Made by a program: the position numbers and the translations under genes. Source: an uncultured Clostridium sp. (lineage in GTDB: Bacteria > Bacillota > Clostridia > Lachnospirales > Lachnospiraceae). Taken from it: a DNA stretch of 15,624 bases. Every line of letters begins with the position of its first letter. The first letter of the stretch is position 1. The stretch spans positions 1 through 15,624 of the forward strand of contig CAKSBP010000061.1 of the NCBI GenBank assembly GCA_934438135.1, in the 5' to 3' direction. The notes beneath the pieces are model-generated. The model worked only from the letters and a program-made list of their open reading frames with translations. It had not been told where the DNA came from and made no database searches. This document shows positions 6,951 to 14,342 of this stretch, in pieces.

Positions 6951-7799
6951 ATGAGCGAATTAAGACAGATTGCAATTTACGGAAAGGGTGGAATTGGAAA
7001 ATCTACCACTACACAGAACTTAACAGCAGGATTAGTGGAGCATGGTAAGAAGGTTATGGTAGTCGGATGCGACCCGAAAGCGGATTCTACAAGACTTCTT
7101 CTTGGAGGACTGGCACAGAAAACAGTTCTTGATACGATTAGAGAGGAAGGAGACGATATCGAACTTGACCGTATTCTGAAAGAGGGATATGGGGGGACAA
7201 AATGTGTAGAATCAGGAGGACCAGAACCAGGCGTAGGATGTGCTGGCCGAGGAATTATCACATCCATTAATATGCTTGAAAATCTAGGTGCTTATACAGA
7301 CGATTTGGATTATGTATTTTATGATGTACTTGGTGATGTTGTATGTGGTGGCTTTGCAATGCCGATTCGAGAAGGAAAGGCAAAAGAAATCTATATTGTA
7401 GCCAGTGGTGAAATGATGGCACTTTACGCAGCCAATAATATTTCCAAAGGTATTAAAAGATATGCAAGAACAGGTGGAGTAAGGCTTGGAGGAATCATCT
7501 GTAATTCAAGAAATGTAGATCGAGAACTTGATTTATTACGAGCATTTGCAAAAGAACTGGGAACAAAGCTTCTGTATTTTGTACCAAGGGATAATATTGT
7601 ACAGCATGCAGAAATTAACAAGAAAACCGTAATTGAGTATAAACCGGATTCCACTCAGGCACAGGAATATAGAAATCTGGCACAGGCGGTGATAGATAAT
7701 ACTGATTTTGTAATTCCCACTCCAATGACACAAGAGAGGCTTGAAGAAATTCTTATGGAATATGGAATGATGGAACTTGTAGATGATTATAAAATTTAA
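6951..7799 (+). CDS. nifH: Nitrogenase iron protein (NifH-type reductase)
   Basis: 282-residue homodimeric [4Fe-4S] ATPase that delivers electrons to component 1. The P-loop GKGGIGKST occupies residues 11-19. The cluster ligands Cys97 (GVGCAGRG) and Cys132 (GDVVCGGFAMPIR) and Arg100 fall at the same positions as in Azotobacter NifH. CDPKADSTR and ESGGPEPGVGC are also intact. It is the only NifH in the window, so it probably serves both component 1 pairs and may also assist cofactor maturation. AAGGAAGG precedes the start with suitable spacing. By motif alone it is close to bona fide NifH; the non-canonical D proteins, not this gene, argue against diazotrophy. Confidence 0.95.
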   Translation: MSELRQIAIYGKGGIGKSTTTQNLTAGLVEHGKKVMVVGCDPKADSTRLLLGGLAQKTVLDTIREEGDDIELDRILKEGYGGTKCVESGGPEPGVGCAGRGIITSINMLENLGAYTDDLDYVFYDVLGDVVCGGFAMPIREGKAKEIYIVASGEMMALYAANNISKGIKRYARTGGVRLGGIICNSRNVDRELDLLRAFAKELGTKLLYFVPRDNIVQHAEINKKTVIEYKPDSTQAQEYRNLAQAVIDNTDFVIPTPMTQERLEEILMEYGMMELVDDYKI

Positions 7800-7814
7800 G
7801 AGAGGACAACAGGT

Positions 7815-8810
7815 ATGGGAGTATATAAGTCGATAACAGAGCTTATAGGAAAAACGCCTTTGTTAGAGTTAGTGAATTACGAAAACAAGAATCATATTGA
7901 TGCAAAAATTCTGGTGAAGTTAGAATATTTTAATCCGAATCAAAGTGTCAAAGATAGAATCGCTCTTTCTATGATTGAAGATGCAGAAAAGAAGGGATTA
8001 TTAAAACCAGGCTATACAATTATTGAGACTACTAGTGGCAACACAGGTATTGGATTGGCAGCGATAGCGGCAACGAAAGGATATAAGTTTAGAGTATATG
8101 TTCAGGATAATGTAAGTGAAGAAAGATTTAAAGTGATTCAGGCTTTTGGCGGGGAAACTATAAAGTTATCGGAAGTACCAGAAGTTGCAGAAGTTCTTGA
8201 ATCTACCAATGGTGATTTCATAGCAGCGATTGCGGTCCTTCGTGAAAAGGTGCTCTCAAAAGAGAAAGATATATATTTTGTGGATCAGGTATCAAATCCA
8301 GCGAATCCAGCGATTCATGAATCCACAACAGGACCGGAAATCTGGGCAGATACAAAAGGGAATATTGATATCTTAGTTGCAAATGTAGGAACTGGTGGAA
8401 CGGTATCTGGAACTGGTAAATATTTAAAACGTAAAAATCCTAACATTAAAGTGGTAGCAATCCAGCCAGGTGTGAATTCGCTGCCAAGTGAGACAAATAA
8501 AAAGCCAGAAGAAATTACAGGGGTACATCCGTTTGAAGGAGTACCATTAGAGAGAGTACCATCGACTATGGACTTAAGTATTTATGATGAAAAATTAGAT
8601 GTAGAAACGATAGAGGCCTATCATGCGGCAAGAGAGGTGGCTAAAACAGATGGTATTTTGATTGGTACTTCATCTGGTGCAGCTATTCATGCGGCAGCAG
8701 AACTTGCAAAACGTCCTGAAAACAAGGGAAAAACCATTGTTGCTGTATTGCCTGACACAGGTTTAAGATATCTTTCAACGAATTTATTTGATGAAGATTA
8801 TCAAGGATAG
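7815..8810 (+). CDS. Divergent cysteine-synthase-like PLP enzyme
   Basis: 331-residue fold-type II PLP enzyme of the CysK/CBS family, embedded between nifH and D2. The PLP lysine is Lys46 in NPNQSVKDR. TSGNTG, NVGTGGTVSGTG and GTSSGAA are intact, so it should be active. It departs from cysK at 4727 in two places. It has a longer segment of about 20 residues around EVLESTNGDFIAAIAVLREK. The QGIGAGFIP substrate loop of CysK is replaced by TGVHPFEGVPLERVPS. These changes suggest a different acceptor or nucleophile, for example an alkylated amino acid or a thiol such as methanethiol. That is inferred. It starts 15 bases after nifH and ends 11 bases before D2, so it is part of the nitrogenase-like module. 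Confidence 0.85.
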   Translation: MGVYKSITELIGKTPLLELVNYENKNHIDAKILVKLEYFNPNQSVKDRIALSMIEDAEKKGLLKPGYTIIETTSGNTGIGLAAIAATKGYKFRVYVQDNVSEERFKVIQAFGGETIKLSEVPEVAEVLESTNGDFIAAIAVLREKVLSKEKDIYFVDQVSNPANPAIHESTTGPEIWADTKGNIDILVANVGTGGTVSGTGKYLKRKNPNIKVVAIQPGVNSLPSETNKKPEEITGVHPFEGVPLERVPSTMDLSIYDEKLDVETIEAYHAAREVAKTDGILIGTSSGAAIHAAAELAKRPENKGKTIVAVLPDTGLRYLSTNLFDEDYQG

Positions 8811-8821
8811 GGGAGAAGAAT

Positions 8822-10276
8822 ATGTCAATCAATTTATCCAATTCCAATCTTGCGACAAGGGAGAACCGTATTGGTTCTATTACCGGTTATGTTGGAACAT
8901 TAAAAGATCTTGCAACACAAAGTGAATGTGGAACATTAAAAGGATGTTCGAGGTGTTTTTCACAGTCAAGTACATGTCTTTCTATGTGTGGGTTGTCACA
9001 ACTAGCGGGAATTCGTGATGTGGCTATTATTCATCATGGTCCAGCAGGATGCTCTGTAACAGGTGCAGGTTCTTATTATATGTCCAAAGTAATGTCGAAA
9101 AAGAGAGGTGTTACTAGTAATACAGTTTATGTTGGAACAGATATGAATGAAAATGACACTATATTTGGTTCAACAGAAAAACTTCGAAATATCATACTAG
9201 ATGTAAATAAAAGATATTCACCAAAGGCAATTTTCGTTTCCAGTTCCTGTGCTACTGGAATCATTGGAGAAGACATAGACAGTATCGTGGATGATGTCAG
9301 GGAACAGGTAGGTGTTCCGATAGCTGCGGTACATTGTGAAGGATTTAAGTCAAGAATATGGGCAACTGGATTTGACTTATCCGATCATGCAGTTTTGCAG
9401 GAAATCGTACAGCCACCAAGAGAAGGCGTAAAGACGAACAAGATTAATTTTAAGAACTTTTTTGAGAGCGCGCGGCCTGAGATTATTGAAATTTTTAAAA
9501 ATTTTGACCTTGAGCCAGTATTTTTATATTGTAATTCCACGATTGAAGAATTATCTCATTTATCAGAGAGTATTGCTACCACATGTATTTGTGGTACATT
9601 AGGAAATTATCTTGGTAATGCTTTGGAAGAAAAATATGGAGTCCCTTATGTAAGAAGTATTAATCAGTGTGGTATTAAAGGATTTGAAGCATGGCTTAGG
9701 GAGATTGGGAAAGTAACAGATAGAAAGGAAAGTATAGAGAAATACATAGAAGCGCAGCGGGCAGTTTATATTCCTCAAATCGAGGAAATAAAGAAAGAAC
9801 TTTCTGGTCTTACGGCAGTTCTTGGTATGGGACCTGGTTATACATTTGAAGTATCCAGAGTGCTTGATGAACTTGGAATTAAAGTGGTTTGGGCACTTGC
9901 ATGGCACTATGACAAGAAGTATGAAAATGGAGATGTACCGCCATCCATGAAATATCTTCTAGACAATGACATTGATTTTGAGGCAAGTGTTGCCGACCAG
10001 CAGAATTACGAGGTCATGAATATTTTAAATAAATATCAGCCAGATATGTATTTATCCCGCCATCCTGGTTCTACGGTCTGGGCGATTAAAAATGGAACAC
10101 CCGCAATCTATGTAGCAGTATTCGGTTATAAGCACACATTAGAATTTGCAAAAACGATTCTTGATGCAATAAAAAATAGAAGTTTTGAAAAAAATCTTGC
10201 GAAACGTTCAAAACTACCATACACAGACTGGTGGTATAAGCAGGATGTAGATACATTTTTAGAGGAGGGGAGATAA
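8822..10276 (+). CDS. Nitrogenase-like component 1, alpha (NifD/NifE-type) subunit D2
   Basis: 484-residue NifD-family protein paralogous to D1. P-cluster-type cysteines are Cys52, Cys77 (GPAGC) and Cys143 (SCATGIIGED). Cys257 in CGTLGNYL aligns with FeMo-co ligand Cys275. The segment holding His442 in NifD and His448 in D1 reads GTPAIYVAVFGYKH: it is about four residues shorter and the aligned His is missing. His438 in GYKH is a few residues further on and could substitute only with structural change. As in D1, Gln191 and His195 positions are Trp180 and Phe184. An N-terminal CxxC (Cys42, Cys45) is shared with D1. Loss of the His ligand with retention of the Cys resembles NifE, so D2 may be part of a cofactor-maturation scaffold; a second reductase is the alternative. 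It starts 11 bases after the CysK-like gene. Confidence 0.88.
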   Translation: MSINLSNSNLATRENRIGSITGYVGTLKDLATQSECGTLKGCSRCFSQSSTCLSMCGLSQLAGIRDVAIIHHGPAGCSVTGAGSYYMSKVMSKKRGVTSNTVYVGTDMNENDTIFGSTEKLRNIILDVNKRYSPKAIFVSSSCATGIIGEDIDSIVDDVREQVGVPIAAVHCEGFKSRIWATGFDLSDHAVLQEIVQPPREGVKTNKINFKNFFESARPEIIEIFKNFDLEPVFLYCNSTIEELSHLSESIATTCICGTLGNYLGNALEEKYGVPYVRSINQCGIKGFEAWLREIGKVTDRKESIEKYIEAQRAVYIPQIEEIKKELSGLTAVLGMGPGYTFEVSRVLDELGIKVVWALAWHYDKKYENGDVPPSMKYLLDNDIDFEASVADQQNYEVMNILNKYQPDMYLSRHPGSTVWAIKNGTPAIYVAVFGYKHTLEFAKTILDAIKNRSFEKNLAKRSKLPYTDWWYKQDVDTFLEEGR

Positions 10277-10279
10277 CAT

Positions 10280-11578
10280 ATGGCAAAGATATTAGATAAG
10301 CAAAGATATAAATGTGCATTAGGAGCAATGCAGACGGTACAGGCAATTGAATGTGCCCTTCCAATTTTACATTCTGGACCAGGGTGTGCACAGAAACTTT
10401 CAGAATCTACTGGAAGTTCCGGTTATTTTTCTCCTAATATTTTTCCTTGTACCAGTATTAATGAAAAAGATGTTGTGTTTGGTGGTGTAAAAAAACTGAA
10501 TTCAACCATTGAAAATGCACTCAAGGTTATCGATGCAGATTTATACATTGTGCTTACAGGATGTATTCCAGAAATCGTGGGTGATGATTCTGGTGAAATT
10601 GTATCTAGATTTAAAGATGCAGATAAGCCTGTTATCTATGCACCGACTGCTGGATTTAAAGGAAATAATTACAAGGGGCATGAGCAGATTGTTGATGCAA
10701 TCATTGGACAGTATTTACATAAATCAGAAAAGAAACAAAAAGGTCTTATCAATATATGGGCGGATGTGCCATACCAGGATTTATTCTGGCTTGGAAATAT
10801 TAGAGAACTTGAAAGATTAATTCAGCAATTAGGTCTTACACCAAATACAATATTTGGATTTCGAAGAGGCATTGACAATATAAATAAAATACCGGAAGCA
10901 GAGTTTAATTTATTAGTATCGCCTTGGGTAGGACTTGGTAATATGAAGAACATGGAGCGAAAATTTGGAATACCATTTTTTCATTATCCAACACTGCCAA
11001 TTGGTGCTACTGAGACAAGTAAGTTCCTAAGAGTTGTTGGAAAGTTTACAGGCATTTCTGAAGAAAAGGTGGAAACAGTAATCAAAGGGCATGAAGATTA
11101 CTACTATTATCTAATTGAAAGATATGCTGACTTATTTTTGGAAAATAGAGTAATTAATAAGCAGTTTACTGTTGTTGCAGATGCACAGTATACCCTTGGA
11201 ATTACAAAATTCTTAGTAAATGATTTAGGACTGATTCCTGCAAAGCAATTTATAGTTGACGATACACCGAAAAAATATCGAACTCAAATCTCAGAGGAAT
11301 TTAAGAAATTAAATTATGGAATCGAAGCTGATGTTTCTTTTGAAACGGATGGATTCAAGATACATGAAGAAATCAAGCAGCATGATTATCATGGATATCC
11401 TTTGGTTCTTGGTGGATATTATGAAAAAGAAGTCACGGAACAATTGAAGGGGAATTTCCTTAATATTTCATGGCCGGTTCAGGATAAGGTAGTGTTAGAT
11501 GATTTTTATGTGGGTTATACAGGTGGAATTCGGCTGATTGAAGATATCTATACAGTGGCAGTCCAGCGATTTAATTAG
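10280..11578 (+). CDS. Nitrogenase-like component 1, beta (NifK/NifN-type) subunit K2
   Basis: 432-residue NifK-family partner of D2. Cysteines matching the beta-side P-cluster ligands are Cys12 (RYKCALGAM), Cys36 (HSGPGC) and Cys95 (LTGCIPEIVGDD). It is paralogous to K1 over its whole length and slightly shorter at the N-terminus. The start lies three bases after the D2 stop, with AGGAGGGG inside the D2 end as ribosome site. Having three cysteines on both D2 and K2 suggests a full P-cluster rather than a single [4Fe-4S] cluster, which makes the pair less like NifEN than the missing His in D2 alone implies. The function therefore stays open between scaffold and second reductase. Confidence 0.88.
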   Translation: MAKILDKQRYKCALGAMQTVQAIECALPILHSGPGCAQKLSESTGSSGYFSPNIFPCTSINEKDVVFGGVKKLNSTIENALKVIDADLYIVLTGCIPEIVGDDSGEIVSRFKDADKPVIYAPTAGFKGNNYKGHEQIVDAIIGQYLHKSEKKQKGLINIWADVPYQDLFWLGNIRELERLIQQLGLTPNTIFGFRRGIDNINKIPEAEFNLLVSPWVGLGNMKNMERKFGIPFFHYPTLPIGATETSKFLRVVGKFTGISEEKVETVIKGHEDYYYYLIERYADLFLENRVINKQFTVVADAQYTLGITKFLVNDLGLIPAKQFIVDDTPKKYRTQISEEFKKLNYGIEADVSFETDGFKIHEEIKQHDYHGYPLVLGGYYEKEVTEQLKGNFLNISWPVQDKVVLDDFYVGYTGGIRLIEDIYTVAVQRFN

Positions 11579-11698
11579 AAAAGCTAAAAATCAGTCTATA
11601 TTTGTGTAGTGGGGCACAGGCGATTTACATATAAGACAAATGACACACAGCTTAATATAGGGCTATGCTGGAACATATGTAACAAGGAGGGAGCAGAC

Positions 11699-12136
11699 TT
11701 GGCATATAAGATAGCAGTTGGTTCATCTGATGGCAGACGGGTGGACTTGAAATTTGGCGAAGTTAAAAAATTTATCATTTATGAAGTTTGTGGGGAACAG
11801 GTAGAACTTCATGAGGTGAGGGAGGTTGGTAAAGAGGATAATGTGGGGGAGGAAGAGAATTTCAATAAGTCTACCAATTCTGCCTGCAAAAGTAATGGAT
11901 GCGGAGGGTATGGAACTGGATGCAGCGGACCATCGGATGTGGTAGATAAGGTCTCTGCCATTTCAGACTGTAGATGTGTAGTGTGTAAAAAAATTGGTTT
12001 TCAGGCAAAGAAACAGTTTGAGAAAAAAGCAATATCTGTTTTTGATGTGGAATGCGAAGTAGAGCAGGCATTGAAAAAAATAGTCTTTTATTATGGAAAA
12101 CTGGATAGACATGAATCTATTACAGATAGGAGATAA
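11699..12136 (+). CDS. NifX-domain protein X2 with a Cys-rich insert
   Basis: 145-residue NifX/NafY-domain protein. The start MAYKIAVGSSDG is a TTG at 11699, eight bases after AAGGAGG; a GTG at 11609 would add 30 residues that do not belong to the domain. The first half (GSSDGRRVDLKFGEVKKFIIYEV) and the segment around DCRCVVCKKIGFQAKKQF align with X1. Between them is an insert of charged residues followed by ACKSNGCGGYGTGC. The protein has eight cysteines (31, 63, 68, 75, 91, 93, 96, 119), against three in X1. The Cys-rich loop could bind an Fe-S cluster or cofactor directly. It lies 120 bases after K2, a larger gap than elsewhere in the operon, with no clear terminator. Confidence 0.75.
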   Translation: MAYKIAVGSSDGRRVDLKFGEVKKFIIYEVCGEQVELHEVREVGKEDNVGEEENFNKSTNSACKSNGCGGYGTGCSGPSDVVDKVSAISDCRCVVCKKIGFQAKKQFEKKAISVFDVECEVEQALKKIVFYYGKLDRHESITDRR

Positions 12137-12137
12137 G

Positions 12138-12164
12138 TACTGGTTACATGATATGTAATCAGTA
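12138..12164 (+). promoter_or_regulatory. Strong hairpin or dyad between X2 and rrf2
   Basis: TACTGGTTACAT (12138-12149) pairs with ATGTAATCAGTA (12153-12164) over 12 positions with one G-U pair and a three-base loop. The 3' side is A-rich with no T-tract, so it is not a normal terminator. As DNA it is a near-perfect palindrome 55 bases before rrf2 and could be the Rrf2 operator. As RNA it could protect or separate transcript segments. Confidence 0.5.
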
Positions 12165-12218
12165 AAAATAAGAATAATTCATACTATTTCTACGGAAAAG
12201 GGGGGAGAAAAAGGATTG

Positions 12219-12632
12219 ATGATTACGTCAAAGGGTAAAAATGCACTAAAACTAATGTTAGATCTTTCAATGTATCAGGGAGAGGGGTATGTAAAACTTC
12301 GTGATATAGCAAAGCGAGAAGAAATATCTGAAAAATATTTGGAGCAAATAGTATCATATCTTCACAAGTCGAAAAAAGTTAAGAGTTCAAGAGGTGCAAA
12401 TGGAGGATACCAGCTGGTTAAGCAGCCGAATGCATATACAGTGGGAGAAATAATTAAATGTCTTGAGGGAGATATGGCACCAACGGATTGTGTGCATGGG
12501 GATGAAAATGCCTGTGGAAGACGAAATCAATGTTTTTGTTATGCACTGTGGAATAAACTGGATAAAGCTTTGAATGATGTTTTAGATAATACGACACTTC
12601 AAGATTTAATAGATTGGAAGCAGAAGGAATAA
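12219..12632 (+). CDS. Rrf2-family regulator with cluster-type cysteines
   Basis: 137-residue Rrf2-family winged-helix regulator. The N-terminal DNA-binding domain shows ALKLMLDLSMYQ, LRDIAKREEISEKYLEQIVSYL and SSRGANGGYQL, all typical. Cysteines lie in CVHGDENACGRRNQCFCYALW-like order (C-x7-C-x5-C-x-C), close to the three-cysteine region that binds [2Fe-2S] in IscR, though the first spacing is longer. CymR, the Rrf2 repressor of cysteine metabolism, lacks such ligands, so iron-sulfur or redox sensing is more likely here. The ATG at 12219 is preferred over the adjacent in-frame TTG at 12216; GGGGGAG lies upstream. It is followed by the remains of a NifS/IscS gene, the arrangement of iscR-iscS operons. 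Confidence 0.87.
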   Translation: MITSKGKNALKLMLDLSMYQGEGYVKLRDIAKREEISEKYLEQIVSYLHKSKKVKSSRGANGGYQLVKQPNAYTVGEIIKCLEGDMAPTDCVHGDENACGRRNQCFCYALWNKLDKALNDVLDNTTLQDLIDWKQKE

Positions 12633-12647
12633 AAAGAAAGTGAGTTT

Positions 12648-12718
12648 ATGAGCAGATAATATATTTGGATAATGCAGCTACAATACAGGTTAAGGAAGAA
12701 GTATGCCCAACTTTTTAA
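12648..12718 (+). pseudogene. 5' remnant of a NifS/IscS-type cysteine desulfurase
   Basis: From 12656 one frame reads IIYLDNAATIQVKEEVCPTF and then stops at 12716-12718. This matches the conserved start of cysteine desulfurases (IYLDNAATT.V). An ATG at 12648 leads into it only after a frame change, since ATGAGCAGA is followed by TAA. The remaining 360 or so codons are absent, replaced by transposase remnants. Its place 15 bases after an Rrf2 gene supports a former rrf2-nifS operon. Sulfur for the many clusters of this locus must now come from a desulfurase elsewhere. Confidence 0.65.
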
Positions 12719-12721
12719 AAA

Positions 12722-13150
12722 TTATACATGGTTTATGCGATCCTTGTAAAGTATGGTCAGCTGGCTTAGTACCAGATCCCAGTTTCTATAGCGCATTTTC
12801 CATTTCTGCATCACATTCTGTGAAGCAAGATACAGCATCTTTTCTAGAGAAGAATCATTGGGAAATACACTCTTTGTTTTCGTAATCTTGCGGAACTGGC
12901 GGTTTACACCTTGTTGCTGATTGCAAATGGATACTTTCTGTCCCATTTTTCTTTGACATCTTCTAACTCCTTTAAGGCAGCCTCTTCACTAGGAGCCTTA
13001 TAAATAGCCTTGAAATCAGATGCAAATGACTTTAAATCCTTGTAAGAGACATACTTAAAACTCTTCCTCAACATATGAATGATACATCTTTGTACCTAGG
13101 CATTGGGATATACTGCTTCCATCGCCTCACGAAAGCCTACACTGCTACGC
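12722..13150 (-). pseudogene. Decayed IS256-family transposase fragment
   Basis: On the minus strand, 13140-12904 reads GFREAMEAVYPNA, a TAG stop, VQRCIIHMLRKSF, KYVSYKDLKSFASDFKAIY and EKWDRKYPFAIS, all typical of the IS256 (Mutator-type) catalytic region. A second frame, about 12910-12722, reads VNRQFRKITKTKSVFPNDSS and continues to the normal C-terminus (QKWKMRYRNWD). The two pieces are joined by a frameshift with loss of roughly 35 residues. The N-terminal half and recognisable terminal inverted repeats are missing, so it is immobile. It abuts the truncated NifS gene and probably caused or followed its loss. Confidence 0.85.
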
Positions 13151-13202
13151 TAAACAATCAGTGCAGCAGTGCCTCAAATTATATTTTTTTATTACTACTT
13201 CC

Positions 13203-14342
13203 TTACTTATTATCTTTTTTATATAAGTAAGATAATAAGATAAAACATGCTACAAAAGAAATAAGTGGTGCATATTTTCCAATAGTTCCACCTGCCCCTA
13301 TAAAGTACGGAATGCACATAATTCCGATACTACCACTACTTAAAAGTATGGAGGATGCTGTATAGGAATCTCCTTTATCAGGTATCTTATTTAGTCCTAA
13401 AGTTATGAACAATGGACAAATGGCTGAATATGAAAAACCAAGCAGAAATATACAAATGACTTGATAGATCATATTGAATTGAAACATGATTAATATGTTG
13501 CTTATAATTGACATTATAATAAGAGTGAAAAGTATATTCTTTAACTTATATTTTTCACTAAATTTATTAACAATGCCTCTTCCTATTGTCATAGATATCC
13601 AGAAAATACTTACTGCAAAATTACTAATAACAGAAGAAATATTTTGTGTTTTTAAATTAGTTGACAGCCATCCCCATGAAACAACCTCTGAACCATTATA
13701 CAAAGCAATACATATGGCAGCTATTATTATGTATTTGTTGGTGAAAATTTCCTTAACAGCATCCATACTAAACTTTTCAACATTTATGCTATTCTCATAT
13801 TTTGCACCCAAAAACAATAATTCAATTATGAATAAAATGATTGATAAAAGCACATATATATGTTGCCAAGACAAGTTTAATGCATTGAACACAATAACCA
13901 AAACAGGTCCTAAGATAGCACCTATACCAAAACTCATATGAATTTTTCCTACATTTGCATAGGTTTCTTTGGTATTAATCGATGTCATATATGCAGTCAA
14001 TAGACTCATTAAACTGCCATTTCCACCACCAATGAAAGTAAAGAATATACACAATTGAATTAAATTCCTAGTATAGGGCAATAGAAAAATAGTCATAGCA
14101 TATCCAATAATTAATGCACAGATAATCTTTTTTGGATTCAGTTTTTGTGCCAATACTCCAAATAGTGTGGAGAAAAAAAGATATCCCATTGTATTAAACG
14201 TAAATACTATTCCCATCGTATCAATATTTGTATTACATAACTTTGAAAATTCTGTTAACAGAGGACTTGTCATTGTTGTAATAATCCCTGTTAGGAAAAT
14301 ACAGGATAAGATTACCCTGTTTGTCCTTTTTAGTAAAACCAC
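13203..14342 (-). CDS. MFS transporter
   Basis: 379-residue integral membrane protein with about 12 predicted hydrophobic helices and the MFS layout of two six-helix halves. The loop FGVLAQKLNPKK after the second helix is the usual MFS motif position, and the central loop between helices 6 and 7 is near residues 185-200. YNGSEVVSWGWLSTNL in helix 7 resembles the FucP/FHS-type sugar transporter branch, but the substrate cannot be stated. The GTG start at 14342 overlaps the TAG stop of the HD-domain gene by one base, with GGTGAG just upstream, so translation is probably coupled to it. It has no evident link to the nitrogenase-like locus and its base composition is even more AT-rich. Confidence 0.8.
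   Translation of the reverse strand: MVLLKRTNRVILSCIFLTGIITTMTSPLLTEFSKLCNTNIDTMGIVFTFNTMGYLFFSTLFGVLAQKLNPKKIICALIIGYAMTIFLLPYTRNLIQLCIFFTFIGGGNGSLMSLLTAYMTSINTKETYANVGKIHMSFGIGAILGPVLVIVFNALNLSWQHIYVLLSIILFIIELLFLGAKYENSINVEKFSMDAVKEIFTNKYIIIAAICIALYNGSEVVSWGWLSTNLKTQNISSVISNFAVSIFWISMTIGRGIVNKFSEKYKLKNILFTLIIMSIISNILIMFQFNMIYQVICIFLLGFSYSAICPLFITLGLNKIPDKGDSYTASSILLSSGSIGIMCIPYFIGAGGTIGKYAPLISFVACFILLSYLYKKDNK

Noticed and set aside
188..11578. Classical nitrogen-fixation (nifHDKENB) cluster
   Set aside because: NifH and NifB are canonical, but both D proteins lack the Gln191 and His195 equivalents, homocitrate and molybdenum genes are absent from the window, and cysteine biosynthesis genes are interleaved.
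11609..11698. GTG start at 11609 for the second NifX-domain protein
   Set aside because: AAGGAGG just before TTG 11699 and the conserved domain start fit 11699.
12703..12885. Plus-strand 60-codon ORF
   Set aside because: It is antisense to the IS256 transposase remnant and has no ribosome site or recognisable domain.
13486..13941. Plus-strand 151-codon ORF
   Set aside because: It lies antisense within the MFS transporter; its Ile/Met-rich reading is the shadow of hydrophobic codons.
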